From assembly GCA_017577925.1 (NCBI GenBank), contig PKQU01000068.1, positions 1 through 9,746 on the forward strand: a stretch of DNA of 9,746 nucleotides. Reading direction: 5' to 3'. Under the pieces are notes generated by a model. The model ran no database searches and was not told the origin of the DNA. It saw nothing but the letters and a program-made list of their open reading frames with translations. The stretch is from Bacillota bacterium (GTDB lineage Bacteria; Bacillota; Bacilli; Calditerricolales; Calditerricolaceae). Shown here one piece after another: positions 1 to 7,456 of the stretch (position 1 is the first letter of the stretch; the number at the start of each line of letters is the position of its first letter). Position numbers and translations under genes: made by a program.

Positions 1-1059
1 GCAGAGAATCGGCCCTTTCAGCTTGCCGACGAGGTTTTGCACGGCCAGGTACTCGAGGATGCGCTCCTTCACCTTTTCCAAGCCATAGTGATCCTCATTG
101 AGCACCTTCTCGGCGTGGGCCAGGTCGAGGTTGTCTTCCGTGCGCTGCGTCCACGGAAGAGCAAACAGCCAGTCGATGTACGTGCGGATGACGGCCCCCT
201 CTGCCGACGTGGCCGGCATCTTCTCCAACCGGTCAATTTCCTTTTCGATCTTGTCTTTGATATGCTGCGGCGCCTCGAACGTCTTCAGCTTCTCGCGCAG
301 CTCCTCGATTTCGCCGGCCCGTCCTTCACGCTCGCCGAGCTCGCGCTGGATGGCCTTCATCTGCTCACGGAGGTAGTACTCCTTTTGCGTCCGCTCCATC
401 TGCTTCTTGACGCGCAGGCCGATTTTGCGCTCAAGCTCGAGGACTTCCCGTTCGTTGTTGAGAATCTCCAGGAGCTTCTCCAGACGGGCCTTGACGTCAA
501 TCGTTTCCAGAATCGCCTGCTTGTCGCGGATCTTGAGGGCCATGTGGGAGGCGATGGCGTCGGCCAGGCGTCCCGGATCGTCGATGTCCATCACCGCCGT
601 CAGCGTCTCCGGCGACACCTTGCGTGACAGGCGAATGTACTGCTCAAAGTGGTTCAACACCGCGCGCATCAGCGCTTCCGTCTCGTTGTCCTCCACATCG
701 CGCTGTTCCTCGATTTCCTCGACGCGCACGGCGAAGTACGGCTCCTCAAGCTCGTAGGAAAGAATCCGCGCCCGGCGCAGCCCTTCCACGAGCACCCGGA
801 TCGTCCCGTTGGGCAGCTTCAGCATCTGCTTGATGTGCGCCACCGTGCCCATGCGGAAGATGTCGTCCGGCGTGGGCGCTTCAATGTGCATCTCTTCCTG
901 GGTGGCCAGCACAATCAAATTGTCCTCCACCATCGACCGTTCAAGGGCCCGCACCGACTTTTCGCGCCCGACGTCGAGATGGAGGACCATAGTGGGGAAC
1001 ACCAGGATGCCCCGGAGCGGCAACAAGGGCAACACGCGCGGCTCCTTCCTCGTTCCCAT
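1..1059 (-). CDS. lonA: ATP-dependent protease LonA, N-terminal part (partial)
   Basis: Cytosolic AAA+ serine protease that degrades misfolded and regulatory proteins. I translated 353 codons, open to the window edge. Residues about 8-200 form the Lon substrate-binding N domain (start LPLLPLRGILVFP). Residues about 200-245 are the charged coiled coil, including a KKQMERTQKEYYLREQMK-type stretch diagnostic of Lon. Residues 293-306 carry the YxxWLxxLPW motif that precedes the ATPase domain. The visible part ends at GPILC, just before the expected Walker A, so the ATPase and Ser-Lys protease domains lie outside. The ATG at 1059 follows GGAGGTG with 7 bases of spacing. An in-frame ATG at 1089 lacks such a site and overlaps a good -10 element, so I reject it. 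It follows lonB by 36 bases, the usual Bacillales arrangement. No defects are visible. Confidence 0.96.
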   Translation of the reverse strand, partial: MGTRKEPRVLPLLPLRGILVFPTMVLHLDVGREKSVRALERSMVEDNLIVLATQEEMHIEAPTPDDIFRMGTVAHIKQMLKLPNGTIRVLVEGLRRARILSYELEEPYFAVRVEEIEEQRDVEDNETEALMRAVLNHFEQYIRLSRKVSPETLTAVMDIDDPGRLADAIASHMALKIRDKQAILETIDVKARLEKLLEILNNEREVLELERKIGLRVKKQMERTQKEYYLREQMKAIQRELGEREGRAGEIEELREKLKTFEAPQHIKDKIEKEIDRLEKMPATSAEGAVIRTYIDWLFALPWTQRTEDNLDLAHAEKVLNEDHYGLEKVKERILEYLAVQNLVGKLKGPILC

Positions 1060-1087
1060 GGCACGCACCTCCGTTTCGCTGCCTTTC

Positions 1088-1117
1088 ATTGTAGCTCATG
1101 ACGGATTCGTTTGTCTA
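1088..1117 (-). promoter_or_regulatory. Putative SigA promoter of lonA
   Basis: On the minus strand TAGACA (1117-1112) and TACAAT (1093-1088) are separated by 18 bases. Each matches the SigA hexamer at 5 of 6 positions. It overlaps the last codons and stop of lonB and would start transcription near 1081, leaving a leader of about 22 bases with the lonA ribosome binding site. This suggests lonA can be expressed independently of lonB. Inferred from sequence only. Confidence 0.55.
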
Positions 1118-2814
1118 ACCACCTCGCAGGAGAACGAGGCCGCCGCGCCGGCCGGGAGGGGTTCGGCCACGCGCACCGGAGCAGGCCGCTCGGGTGCCGG
1201 CGAATCTCCAAACACCTGTTCCAGCACCTCATCTACCGCATCCACCGGGATCACCTGGATGTCCGGCCATTCGGCAAACAGGGCCTGGTAGTTTTCCCGG
1301 GGAATAAAGACGCGCTTGGCACCGGCATGGCGCGCCGCTTCCACCTTGGCCACAATCCCGCCCACCGGCTTCACCTTGCCGTGGATGCTCACCTCGCCGG
1401 TCATCGCGGCAAGGTTGTCGACGGGTCGCCCGGTGAGGGCAGAATAGATCGCCACCAGAATGGCGGTGCCGGCTGACGGACCATCGACGGGCACGCCGCC
1501 GGGGAAGTTGATGTGAAGGTCATAATCGTGCGGACGCAATCCCCGTTTGCGCAGCACGGTCAGCACGTTCTCCACCGAGCTCCGCACCAGACTCTTGCGC
1601 CGCAGAACGCGCGAACCGCCCCCGATCTCCTCCTCGTCCACCACACCGGTGAGCGTCACCCCGCCACGCCCTTTGCGCGCAGCCTCCAGCAACGACACCT
1701 CCACCTCCATCAGCGCACCGGCGCTCGGACCGTACACGGCCAGGCCGTTGGCGACGCCGACAAGCGGACGGTCGGGAACTTTCCGTTCCGGCCGCGGCGA
1801 CAGCTGGCTCATGTGGACCACCCATTCCACGTCGGCGCGGGTGATGCGGTTCCGCCCCTCGGAAATGGCCAGACCGGCGGCAATCTGGAGCAGGTTAATC
1901 GCATCCCGCCCGTTGGCCGCGTAACGGGCGATCAGGTCCACGGCCTCGTCCTCGCCGTCCACGTCGATGCGCGAAAGGGCCCCGCGCACAATGCGCACCA
2001 CTTCGTCATGGCGGAGCGGGCGGAAAAAGACCTCCACGCAGCGGGAGCGGATGGCTGGGGGGATCTCCTCCGGCAAACGGGTGGTCGCCCCGACCAGGCG
2101 AAAGTCGGCCGGGAGACCGTTTTGGAAGATGTCATGGATGTATTTGGGAATGTTTTCGTTCTCTTCACTGTAATAGGCGCTTTCCAAAAAAACTTTCCGG
2201 TCTTCGAGCACCTTGAGCAGTTTGTTCATCTGAATGGGATGCAATTCGCCGATCTCGTCGATGAACAGGATGCCCCCGTGGGCCTTCGTTACCGCTCCTG
2301 GCTTGGGCTGGGGAATCCCGGCCACCCCCAGGGCACCGGCCCCCTGGTAAATCGGGTCGTGCACCGAGCCGATGAGGGGATCGGCAATGCCGCGCTCGTC
2401 AAAGCGGGCCGTGGTCGCGTCGATCTCCACAAACTTGGCGTCGGGACGGAAGGGCGACTGGGGGTTCTGCTTGGCCAGCTCCAGCACGACGCGCGCCGCC
2501 GCCGTCTTACCCACACCCGGAGGGCCGTAGATGATCACGTGCTGAGGATTGGGGCCGCACAAGGCGGCTTTGAGCGCTTTGAGCCCCTCCTCCTGGCCGA
2601 CGATCTCGTCAAAGGAACGCGGCCGGGCCTTCTCGGCGAGAGGCTCGGTCAGGGAAATCTCGCGCAGACGACGCAGCTGCTCCATTTCCTTGCGCGACTC
2701 GCGGTCGACGGCGGTACGGCTGGTGCGCTGGTTTCTGAGGAGACCCCAAAAGTACAAGCCGATGACCACGGCGAAAAAGACCTGAATCATCATCAGGACG
2801 AGCGTCCATTCCAT
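1096..2814 (-). CDS. lonB: Membrane-anchored Lon-like protease LonB
   Basis: ATP-dependent Ser-Lys protease of the LonB type, 572 residues. Residues about 4-25 form a single hydrophobic segment replacing the large LonA N domain, so the enzyme is expected on the inner face of the membrane. Walker A is GPPGVGKT (97-104), Walker B is ILFIDEI (182-188), and RSR (256-258) supplies arginine-finger candidates. The protease domain has DGPSAG with catalytic Ser447 and Lys490, 43 residues apart as in E. coli Lon. It resembles B. subtilis LonB along its length, including N-terminal WTxxxxxxQxFF and IGLYFW. The C-terminal tail after about 540 is Pro/Ala-rich and somewhat longer than in B. subtilis. The ATG at 2814 follows GGAGGGAG; the reading frame stays open upstream to 2886, but that stretch is unlike LonB and lies over the promoter. 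In B. subtilis lonB is transcribed in the forespore under SigF, and a SigF-like site is present here. Confidence 0.97.
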   Translation of the reverse strand: MEWTLVLMMIQVFFAVVIGLYFWGLLRNQRTSRTAVDRESRKEMEQLRRLREISLTEPLAEKARPRSFDEIVGQEEGLKALKAALCGPNPQHVIIYGPPGVGKTAAARVVLELAKQNPQSPFRPDAKFVEIDATTARFDERGIADPLIGSVHDPIYQGAGALGVAGIPQPKPGAVTKAHGGILFIDEIGELHPIQMNKLLKVLEDRKVFLESAYYSEENENIPKYIHDIFQNGLPADFRLVGATTRLPEEIPPAIRSRCVEVFFRPLRHDEVVRIVRGALSRIDVDGEDEAVDLIARYAANGRDAINLLQIAAGLAISEGRNRITRADVEWVVHMSQLSPRPERKVPDRPLVGVANGLAVYGPSAGALMEVEVSLLEAARKGRGGVTLTGVVDEEEIGGGSRVLRRKSLVRSSVENVLTVLRKRGLRPHDYDLHINFPGGVPVDGPSAGTAILVAIYSALTGRPVDNLAAMTGEVSIHGKVKPVGGIVAKVEAARHAGAKRVFIPRENYQALFAEWPDIQVIPVDAVDEVLEQVFGDSPAPERPAPVRVAEPLPAGAAASFSCEVVRQTNPS

Positions 2815-2862
2815 CGGGCTCCCTCCTCGGCGTATGCAATGGCGCCCTCTGCAGGCTAGGAG

Positions 2863-2892
2863 TAGTATAGCCGGGAGGGAAGGCACCTAAAC
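2863..2892 (-). promoter_or_regulatory. Candidate SigF/SigG-type promoter of lonB
   Basis: On the minus strand GTTTA (2892-2888) is followed after 15 bases by GGCTATACTA (2872-2863). The pair resembles the forespore SigF pattern (GYATA, about 15 bases, GGnnAnAnTA), with one mismatch in the -35. The same bases contain TATACT, a fair SigA -10, but no SigA -35 stands at 17 bases. Transcription would begin near 2856, about 40 bases before the lonB start. Known B. subtilis SigF control of lonB raises the likelihood. This is not proof. Confidence 0.5.
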
Positions 2893-2895
2893 GAG

Positions 2896-2922
2896 CGGCT
2901 GCCAGGTTTACCCTGGCAGCCG
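2896..2922. repeat. Perfect 11-bp hairpin between clpX and lonB
   Basis: CGGCTGCCAGG and CCTGGCAGCCG pair perfectly around a 5-base loop, centred at 2909. It lies 28 bases after the clpX stop and immediately upstream of the lonB -35 candidate. Neither side carries a T-run, so it is not a classical intrinsic terminator. It may act as a weak terminator, a 3' end stabiliser for the clpX message, or an insulator before lonB. Confidence 0.6.
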
Positions 2923-2950
2923 GAGAACGAGTTGGCACCGATGGAAGGGG

Positions 2951-4228
2951 TCAGGCGCTCTCCTCTTTCGCCGCAAAGTCGGTGAGAATGCGACCGTCTT
3001 TGGTAACGAGACGCGGCGGCACGCGATGCAGCACCGTCTCCTCGTGGACGATCACTTTGGCCACATCGTCGCGCGAAGGCGTCTCGTACATCACGTCGAG
3101 CATGATGCTCTCGATAATGGCCCGCAGGCCGCGCGCGCCGGTGTTGCGCTTGATGGCCTCCTTGGCGATGGCCCGCAGCGCTTCCGGCGTGAACTCGAGC
3201 TCGACGCCGTCCATTTCCAGGAGCTTCTGGTATTGCTTCACCAGGGCGTTACGCGGCTCGGTGAGAATGCGCACGAGGGCATCTTCGTCGAGGGGCTCAA
3301 GCGTGGCCACCACCGGCAGACGGCCGATGAATTCGGGAATCAGCCCAAACTTGAGCAGATCTTCGGGCATGACCATCGACAGGATCTCGCCTTCAGAGTA
3401 GTCCTTGCCCCCCGTGGCCACGTCGGCACCGAAGCCGATCACCTTCTTACCGATGCGCCGCTTGATGATCTGCTCCAGACCGTCGAAAGCCCCGCCGCAG
3501 ATAAACAGGATGTTCGTCGTGTCGATCTGGATGAATTCCTGGTGCGGGTGCTTGCGCCCGCCCTGCGGCGGCACGCTGGCGATGGTCCCCTCGAGAATCT
3601 TGAGCAGGGCCTGCTGCACGCCTTCGCCGGAAACGTCGCGCGTGATCGACGGGTTTTCCGACTTGCGGGCAATCTTGTCGATCTCGTCGATGTAGATAAT
3701 CCCCTTCTCTGCCCGCTCCACATCGTAGTCGGCCGCCTGGATCAGCTTGAGGAGGATGTTCTCCACGTCCTCACCGACGTACCCCGCCTCGGTAAGGGAC
3801 GTGGCGTCGGCGATGGCAAAGGGCACGTTCAGGATGCGCGCCAGCGTCTGCGCAAGGAGCGTCTTCCCGCTCCCCGTCGGGCCGATGAGCAAAATGTTGC
3901 TCTTCTGCAGCTCCACATCATCAACCTTCTGCGCCGAGTGGATGCGCTTGTAGTGGTTGTACACGGCGACGGAGAGGGTCTTCTTGGCGTGCTCCTGGCC
4001 GATCACGTACTCGTCGAGGAACTTGCGGATCTCGTGGGGCTTGGGCACCTCGGTCAGTTCCAGCTCTTCCTCGTTGCCCAGCTCCTCCTCGACGATTTCC
4101 GTGCACAGTTCGATGCACTCGTCACAAATATAGACGCCAGGACCGGCCACCAACTTGCGGACCTGGTCCTGGGTTTTTCCGCAAAAGGAACACTTGAGTT
4201 GGCCTTTTTCGTCGCCAAATTTAAACAT
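2951..4228 (-). CDS. clpX: ATP-dependent Clp protease ATP-binding subunit ClpX
   Basis: AAA+ unfoldase that recognises substrates and feeds them to the ClpP chamber. It has 425 residues, full family length. The N-terminal zinc-binding domain carries Cys13, Cys16, Cys35 and Cys38. Walker A is GPTGSGKT (116-123), Walker B ends in Asp181-Glu182, the pore-1 loop is GYVGED (149-154), and the RKH loop is 225-227. The ClpP-docking IGF loop is 264-266, Arg303 is the likely arginine finger, and the sensor-2 motif GARGL has Arg366. All key residues are intact. The ATG follows AGAGGTGAGAGA. It starts 21 bases after clpP ends, so the two are almost certainly cotranscribed. This differs from B. subtilis, where clpP lies elsewhere. 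Confidence 0.98.
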   Translation of the reverse strand: MFKFGDEKGQLKCSFCGKTQDQVRKLVAGPGVYICDECIELCTEIVEEELGNEEELELTEVPKPHEIRKFLDEYVIGQEHAKKTLSVAVYNHYKRIHSAQKVDDVELQKSNILLIGPTGSGKTLLAQTLARILNVPFAIADATSLTEAGYVGEDVENILLKLIQAADYDVERAEKGIIYIDEIDKIARKSENPSITRDVSGEGVQQALLKILEGTIASVPPQGGRKHPHQEFIQIDTTNILFICGGAFDGLEQIIKRRIGKKVIGFGADVATGGKDYSEGEILSMVMPEDLLKFGLIPEFIGRLPVVATLEPLDEDALVRILTEPRNALVKQYQKLLEMDGVELEFTPEALRAIAKEAIKRNTGARGLRAIIESIMLDVMYETPSRDDVAKVIVHEETVLHRVPPRLVTKDGRILTDFAAKEESA

Positions 4229-4249
4229 TCTCTCACCTCTTGCGTAAGC

Positions 4250-4831
4250 TCATCGCGGGGTGATGACCGCGTCGATGATCCCGTACTCCTTCGCCTCCTC
4301 TGCGCTCATGAAGTGATCGCGGTCGGTATCCCGCTCGATCTTCTCCAGAGGCTGCCCGGTCCGTTCGGCCAGGATTCGGTTCAACCGCTCCTTGGTCCTC
4401 AAGATCCAGTCGGCGTGGATCTTGATATCGGAGGCCTGACCACGCACGCCGCCGAGCGGCTGGTGGATCATGATCTCGCTGTTCGGCAGCGCAAACCGCT
4501 TGCCCTTGGCCCCGGCCGCAAGCAGGAGCGCACCCATGCTCGCAGCCATGCCCACGCAGATCGTCGACACGTCTGGTTTTATGTACTGCATGGTGTCATA
4601 TATCGCCAGCCCCGCAGTCACCGAACCGCCGGGCGAGTTTATGTACAGGTGGATGTCCTTCTCCGGATCTTCCGCCGCGAGAAAGAGCAACTGCGCCACC
4701 ACCAGGTTGGCCACGTCGTCGTCGATCGGCGTGCCGATGAAGATGATGCGGTCCTTGAGCAGCCGGGAATAAATGTCGTATGCCCGCTCGCCGCGATTCG
4801 TCTGCTCGATCACCATCGGTACAAGGTACAT
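4250..4831 (-). CDS. clpP: ATP-dependent Clp protease proteolytic subunit ClpP
   Basis: Serine peptidase that forms a 14-subunit chamber working with ClpX. It has 193 residues from the ATG at 4831. The catalytic triad is visible: Ser98 in MAASMG, His123 in MIHQP, Asp172 in DTDRD. The N-terminal IEQTNRGERAYDIYSRLLKDRII stretch (8-30) is nearly identical to that of Bacillus and Staphylococcus ClpP. I chose ATG 4831 because MYLVP aligns with MNLIP of those proteins and a purine-rich AAAGGGGGG lies 10 bases upstream. A GTG at 4837 is an alternative that adds two residues. The frame extends to 4876 but runs into a terminator-like hairpin and is not credible. It is preceded by tig and followed by clpX. 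I saw no CtsR operator (GGTCAAA-type heptads) upstream. Confidence 0.97.
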   Translation of the reverse strand: MYLVPMVIEQTNRGERAYDIYSRLLKDRIIFIGTPIDDDVANLVVAQLLFLAAEDPEKDIHLYINSPGGSVTAGLAIYDTMQYIKPDVSTICVGMAASMGALLLAAGAKGKRFALPNSEIMIHQPLGGVRGQASDIKIHADWILRTKERLNRILAERTGQPLEKIERDTDRDHFMSAEEAKEYGIIDAVITPR

Positions 4832-4863
4832 GTTCACGTTGCCCCCCTTTGCACAGATGAGGG

Positions 4864-4901
4864 AAAAACAAGGCACGCTGGAGAACCCACCGTGCCTTGT
4901 T
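4864..4901 (-). terminator. Intrinsic terminator or attenuator between tig and clpP
   Basis: On the minus strand AACAAGGCACG (4901-4891) pairs with CGTGCCTTGTT (4877-4867) over 11 bp with a 13-base loop, followed by T bases at 4868-4864. This has the form of a Rho-independent terminator. It lies 29 bases after the tig stop and 32 bases before the clpP start. It could end most tig transcripts and make clpP-clpX depend on readthrough. A promoter candidate lies upstream of it, so the hairpin would fall inside the clpP leader. Confidence 0.75.
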
Positions 4902-4927
4902 GAATTGTGTGCATGGGCGTTTCTTCT

Positions 4928-4956
4928 AGTTTATGCCACAGTACGGCTGTTTGCAA
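4928..4956 (-). promoter_or_regulatory. Possible SigA promoter for clpP-clpX
   Basis: On the minus strand TTGCAA (4956-4951) and TAAACT (4933-4928) are separated by 17 bases, each matching the SigA hexamer at 4 of 6 positions. The site overlaps the last codons and stop of tig. A transcript starting near 4921 would pass through the terminator-like hairpin before clpP. Only moderate matches, so tentative. Confidence 0.35.
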
Positions 4957-6223
4957 CCAGAAAATCGATGGTCTTGCGGATCAAAAGCTCGTCCTTAAGC
5001 GTTTCGAGGCGGCTGGGATCCTCGTACACCTTCTTCACCTGTTCCACCGGTTGCTCGTACCGTTCGGCAATCGCCGCGATCTCCTTCTCGATGTCGTCGT
5101 CGGTCACCGTGATGTTCTCGGCCTTGGCAATCGCCTCGAGAACCAGGTAGGCCCGCACGCGCTTGGTGGCGTTCTCCTTGAATTGTTCCCGCAATTTGTC
5201 GGGCGTTAAACGCATCATCGTCAAATAGCGGTCCAACGTCAGGCCCATGAGGCGGAGCTGGAAGTCGAAATCGCGCACAAGGTTGTCGATTTCCCGCTCG
5301 ATCATGACGTCCGGAATCTCCACCTCGGCGTTTTCCGCCGCTTTCTCGACCACCGTGTCGCGCTTGTACTGCTCTTCGTCGTTGCGTGCTTTCTCCTCAA
5401 GCTGCTTGCGCAGGTCGGCCTTCAGCTCCTCGAGGGTTTCAAACTCGCTGACGTCCTTGGCGAACTCATCGTCGAGGGCCGGCAGATTTTTACGCTTCAC
5501 CTCGTGGAGCTTCACCTTGAAGGTGGCGCTTTTCCCGGCCAGATCGGCGTTGTGGTAGTCCTCCGGGAAGGTGACGGCAATCTCCTTCTCTTCGCCCGGC
5601 TTCATGCCGACCACCTGCTCTTCGAAGCCGGCAATCAGCGTGCCCGAACCCAGTTCCACCACGTATTTTTCCGCCTTGCCACCCTCGAAAGGCTCACCGT
5701 TCAGGAAGCCTTCAAAGTCAATGGTCACGACGTCGCCGTTTTCCGCCGCACGGTCTTCCACCGCTTCCAGGACGGCATTTTTCTCCTGAAGCTCCTTGAG
5801 CCGGGCTTCCACGTCTTCGTCCGTCACGGCGAAGGACTTGGCCGGAATCTCCAAGCCTTTGTATTCGCCCAGTTTCACGTCGGGCTTGACCACCACCGTG
5901 GCCTTGTAGATGAACGGCTTGCCCTTGCCGATTTGCTCGATGTCGATGTCCGGTGGCGCCACCGGCTCGATGCCCGTCTGCTCAACGGCTTCGGGATAGG
6001 TCTCCCGCAGGAGGATGTCCGCCGCATCTTGGTACAGTACCTCGACACCAAAACGCGCTTCAAAGATCGGGCGCGGCACCTTCCCCTTGCGGAAGCCGGG
6101 AACGGTCACATTGCGCACCACTTTCCGAAACGCCTTGTCCAGCGCCGCGGCCACCTGGGCCTCGTCCACCTCGACGGTCAGCACGCCACGGCTGTTTTCG
6201 GTTTTCTCCCACGTCGCCTTCAT
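4931..6223 (-). CDS. tig: Trigger factor, ribosome-associated chaperone and prolyl isomerase
   Basis: Binds near the ribosome exit tunnel and shields nascent chains; its middle domain catalyses proline isomerisation. It has 430 residues, close to the B. subtilis protein. The N-terminal ribosome-binding domain (about 1-115) carries the signature GFRKGK at 43-48. The FKBP-type domain spans about 150-245, with VTIDFEGFLNGEPFEGGKAE and LIAGFEEQVVGM. The C-terminal helical chaperone arms follow and end with IDFLVANSRTVA. The ATG at 6223 follows GAGGAGGG, and MKATWEK matches the family start MSVKWEK; the frame stays open to 6313 but that part is unlike Tig. It is first in the tig-clpP-clpX-lonB-lonA block and has its own SigA-like promoter at 6288-6317. 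Confidence 0.97.
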   Translation of the reverse strand: MKATWEKTENSRGVLTVEVDEAQVAAALDKAFRKVVRNVTVPGFRKGKVPRPIFEARFGVEVLYQDAADILLRETYPEAVEQTGIEPVAPPDIDIEQIGKGKPFIYKATVVVKPDVKLGEYKGLEIPAKSFAVTDEDVEARLKELQEKNAVLEAVEDRAAENGDVVTIDFEGFLNGEPFEGGKAEKYVVELGSGTLIAGFEEQVVGMKPGEEKEIAVTFPEDYHNADLAGKSATFKVKLHEVKRKNLPALDDEFAKDVSEFETLEELKADLRKQLEEKARNDEEQYKRDTVVEKAAENAEVEIPDVMIEREIDNLVRDFDFQLRLMGLTLDRYLTMMRLTPDKLREQFKENATKRVRAYLVLEAIAKAENITVTDDDIEKEIAAIAERYEQPVEQVKKVYEDPSRLETLKDELLIRKTIDFLVANSRTVA

Positions 6224-6287
6224 GCCTGGTTCCCTCCTCAACAACTTCCCACCCACATCGGAAAAGTGCGTCGGTTGTAACCACCTT

Positions 6288-6317
6288 ATTATAAACAAAA
6301 CCTCCGCAGCCAATCAA
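6288..6317 (-). promoter_or_regulatory. SigA-type promoter of tig
   Basis: On the minus strand TTGATT (6317-6312) and a perfect TATAAT (6293-6288) are separated by 18 bases. A transcript would begin near 6281 and have a leader of about 58 bases ending in the strong tig ribosome binding site. The -35 lies in the downstream edge of a 12-base tandem repeat. Confidence 0.75.
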
Positions 6318-6336
6318 TGTACCGATCAATGTACCG
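6313..6336. repeat. Tandem duplication of a 12-base unit at the tig promoter
   Basis: ATCAATGTACCG occurs twice head to tail with no mismatch (6313-6324 and 6325-6336). It covers the last codons and stop of the TPR-HTH gene and runs into the tig -35. The duplicated unit supplies a second copy of the codons for Ser-Val-His-stop just after the functional stop. It may be a slippage product or a pair of regulator binding sites. Confidence 0.85.
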
Positions 6337-7414
6337 AGCCATTTCCGCCGACGGCGCCCAGCACGCGGTCCAGATCCCGGCACGCGCGGGAAACGGCCTG
6401 CGGCGAAACGCCGTAGCGCTTCGCGATCTCCTTGCGCCGCGCGCGTCCCGAAAAGAAGCCGGCCGTCAGAACATGAAGCGCCGCCGCCCACACGTCCGGC
6501 TTCCGGCGCGCGGGCGCGAGCGGGAACAGGGCCAAGCGGTACTCCATCCACAGGTGGTAAGCAAATCGCACCAGAGCCGGATCCTCGTGATACCCCTGTC
6601 CGGCTAAGCACGCGTACACCGCACGGTCGCATTCGTCGAGATCGTGCCATTCCGTCGGCGCCTGCGCGATATCGACAGACCACGATCTGCCAAATTTCTC
6701 GATCATCACGATCCCGCGCTCACCACGCGCCTTGAGAACCGAGAGGGCAAGGGTTTTGACAACCGGATCCCCCGCCTCATAGCGCAAAAAGCGCATGATC
6801 ACCGCGGTGGTCGGCTCGTCGTCCAGGTGCTTCAGCTGCTCTAAGGCGGCAAGCTGCCGCTCACGGTCGGCAGCAAACAAGTCGGACGCCAACCGTTCGC
6901 GGTATCCGGGATCGGCCTCCGCCCGCGCCCGTACGCGCGCCGCGACCTGGGCCTCTCCCGCATTGGCCGGTGAACCGACGTTGTGCGCTTCCTGCACGGC
7001 CTCGGCACACAGCAGGAGCAGTTCTTCAAACTCCCGCGCCACCGTCGGCAACAGGCTGTCGTCGTCGAGCACGGCCATGAGATGGTGCATCGCTTCCTCG
7101 TACCGCCCGAGATGGAGCAGCGCCACCACATGCAACCGCAAGGCCTCGTAGGGATCCCCCACCTCGTCAAAGAGCAGGGCTTCCGTTTCGCGTGCCGCGT
7201 CCTCGTACCGCCCCAGTTTCAACAGGGACAGCGCATACCCAAACCGGGCGGGGGCGTTCCGGGGATCCAGCCGTGCCGCTTCCCGAAAGCAGTCGCACGC
7301 CTTCCCATCGTCGCCCCGCTTCCCGGCCTGCACCGCCTGTTCCAGGAGCCGGCGCACCGCTCCGGGCAGCACCACCACATTGTCGGACGGCCGATTAAAC
7401 CGTTCGCGATCCAT
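6326..7414 (-). CDS. TPR protein with C-terminal helix-turn-helix (YsoA-like)
   Basis: Predicted soluble protein of 362 residues. About three tetratricopeptide-like helical pairs lie at 20-118, for instance around GDDGKACDCFREAARLDP and LLKLGRYEDAARETEALL. A charged helical middle (180-230) looks like alpha-repeat structure. The C-terminal part (about 323-352), GRARRKEIAKRYGVSPQAVS and what follows, reads as a DNA-binding helix-turn-helix. B. subtilis has the TPR protein YsoA directly upstream of tig, and this gene holds the same position, so I infer the same family. Function is unknown; TPR plus HTH suggests a regulator that senses a protein or peptide. The ATG at 7414 has only a modest GGAG-CGAGGA site upstream. 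It starts 42 bases after the DUF3054 gene, with no terminator between. Confidence 0.88.
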   Translation of the reverse strand: MDRERFNRPSDNVVVLPGAVRRLLEQAVQAGKRGDDGKACDCFREAARLDPRNAPARFGYALSLLKLGRYEDAARETEALLFDEVGDPYEALRLHVVALLHLGRYEEAMHHLMAVLDDDSLLPTVAREFEELLLLCAEAVQEAHNVGSPANAGEAQVAARVRARAEADPGYRERLASDLFAADRERQLAALEQLKHLDDEPTTAVIMRFLRYEAGDPVVKTLALSVLKARGERGIVMIEKFGRSWSVDIAQAPTEWHDLDECDRAVYACLAGQGYHEDPALVRFAYHLWMEYRLALFPLAPARRKPDVWAAALHVLTAGFFSGRARRKEIAKRYGVSPQAVSRACRDLDRVLGAVGGNGSVH

Positions 7415-7456
7415 GTCCTCGCTCCGTTTCGCTTCGTCGGTGCGGCCTACCCGTCT

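Noticed and set aside
4832..4876. Upstream extension of clpP by 15 codons (start at 4876)
   Set aside because: The extra residues match no ClpP, and the start lies inside the stem of the terminator-like hairpin. The ATG at 4831 fits the family alignment.
3026..4903. Long open frame on the plus strand (625 codons) opposite clpX and clpP
   Set aside because: It is antisense to two fully conserved genes and its translation has no recognisable motif. Such long shadow frames are expected opposite GC-rich coding sequence. The same applies to plus-strand frames at 37-627, 1513-2859, 5504-6280 and 6983-8002.
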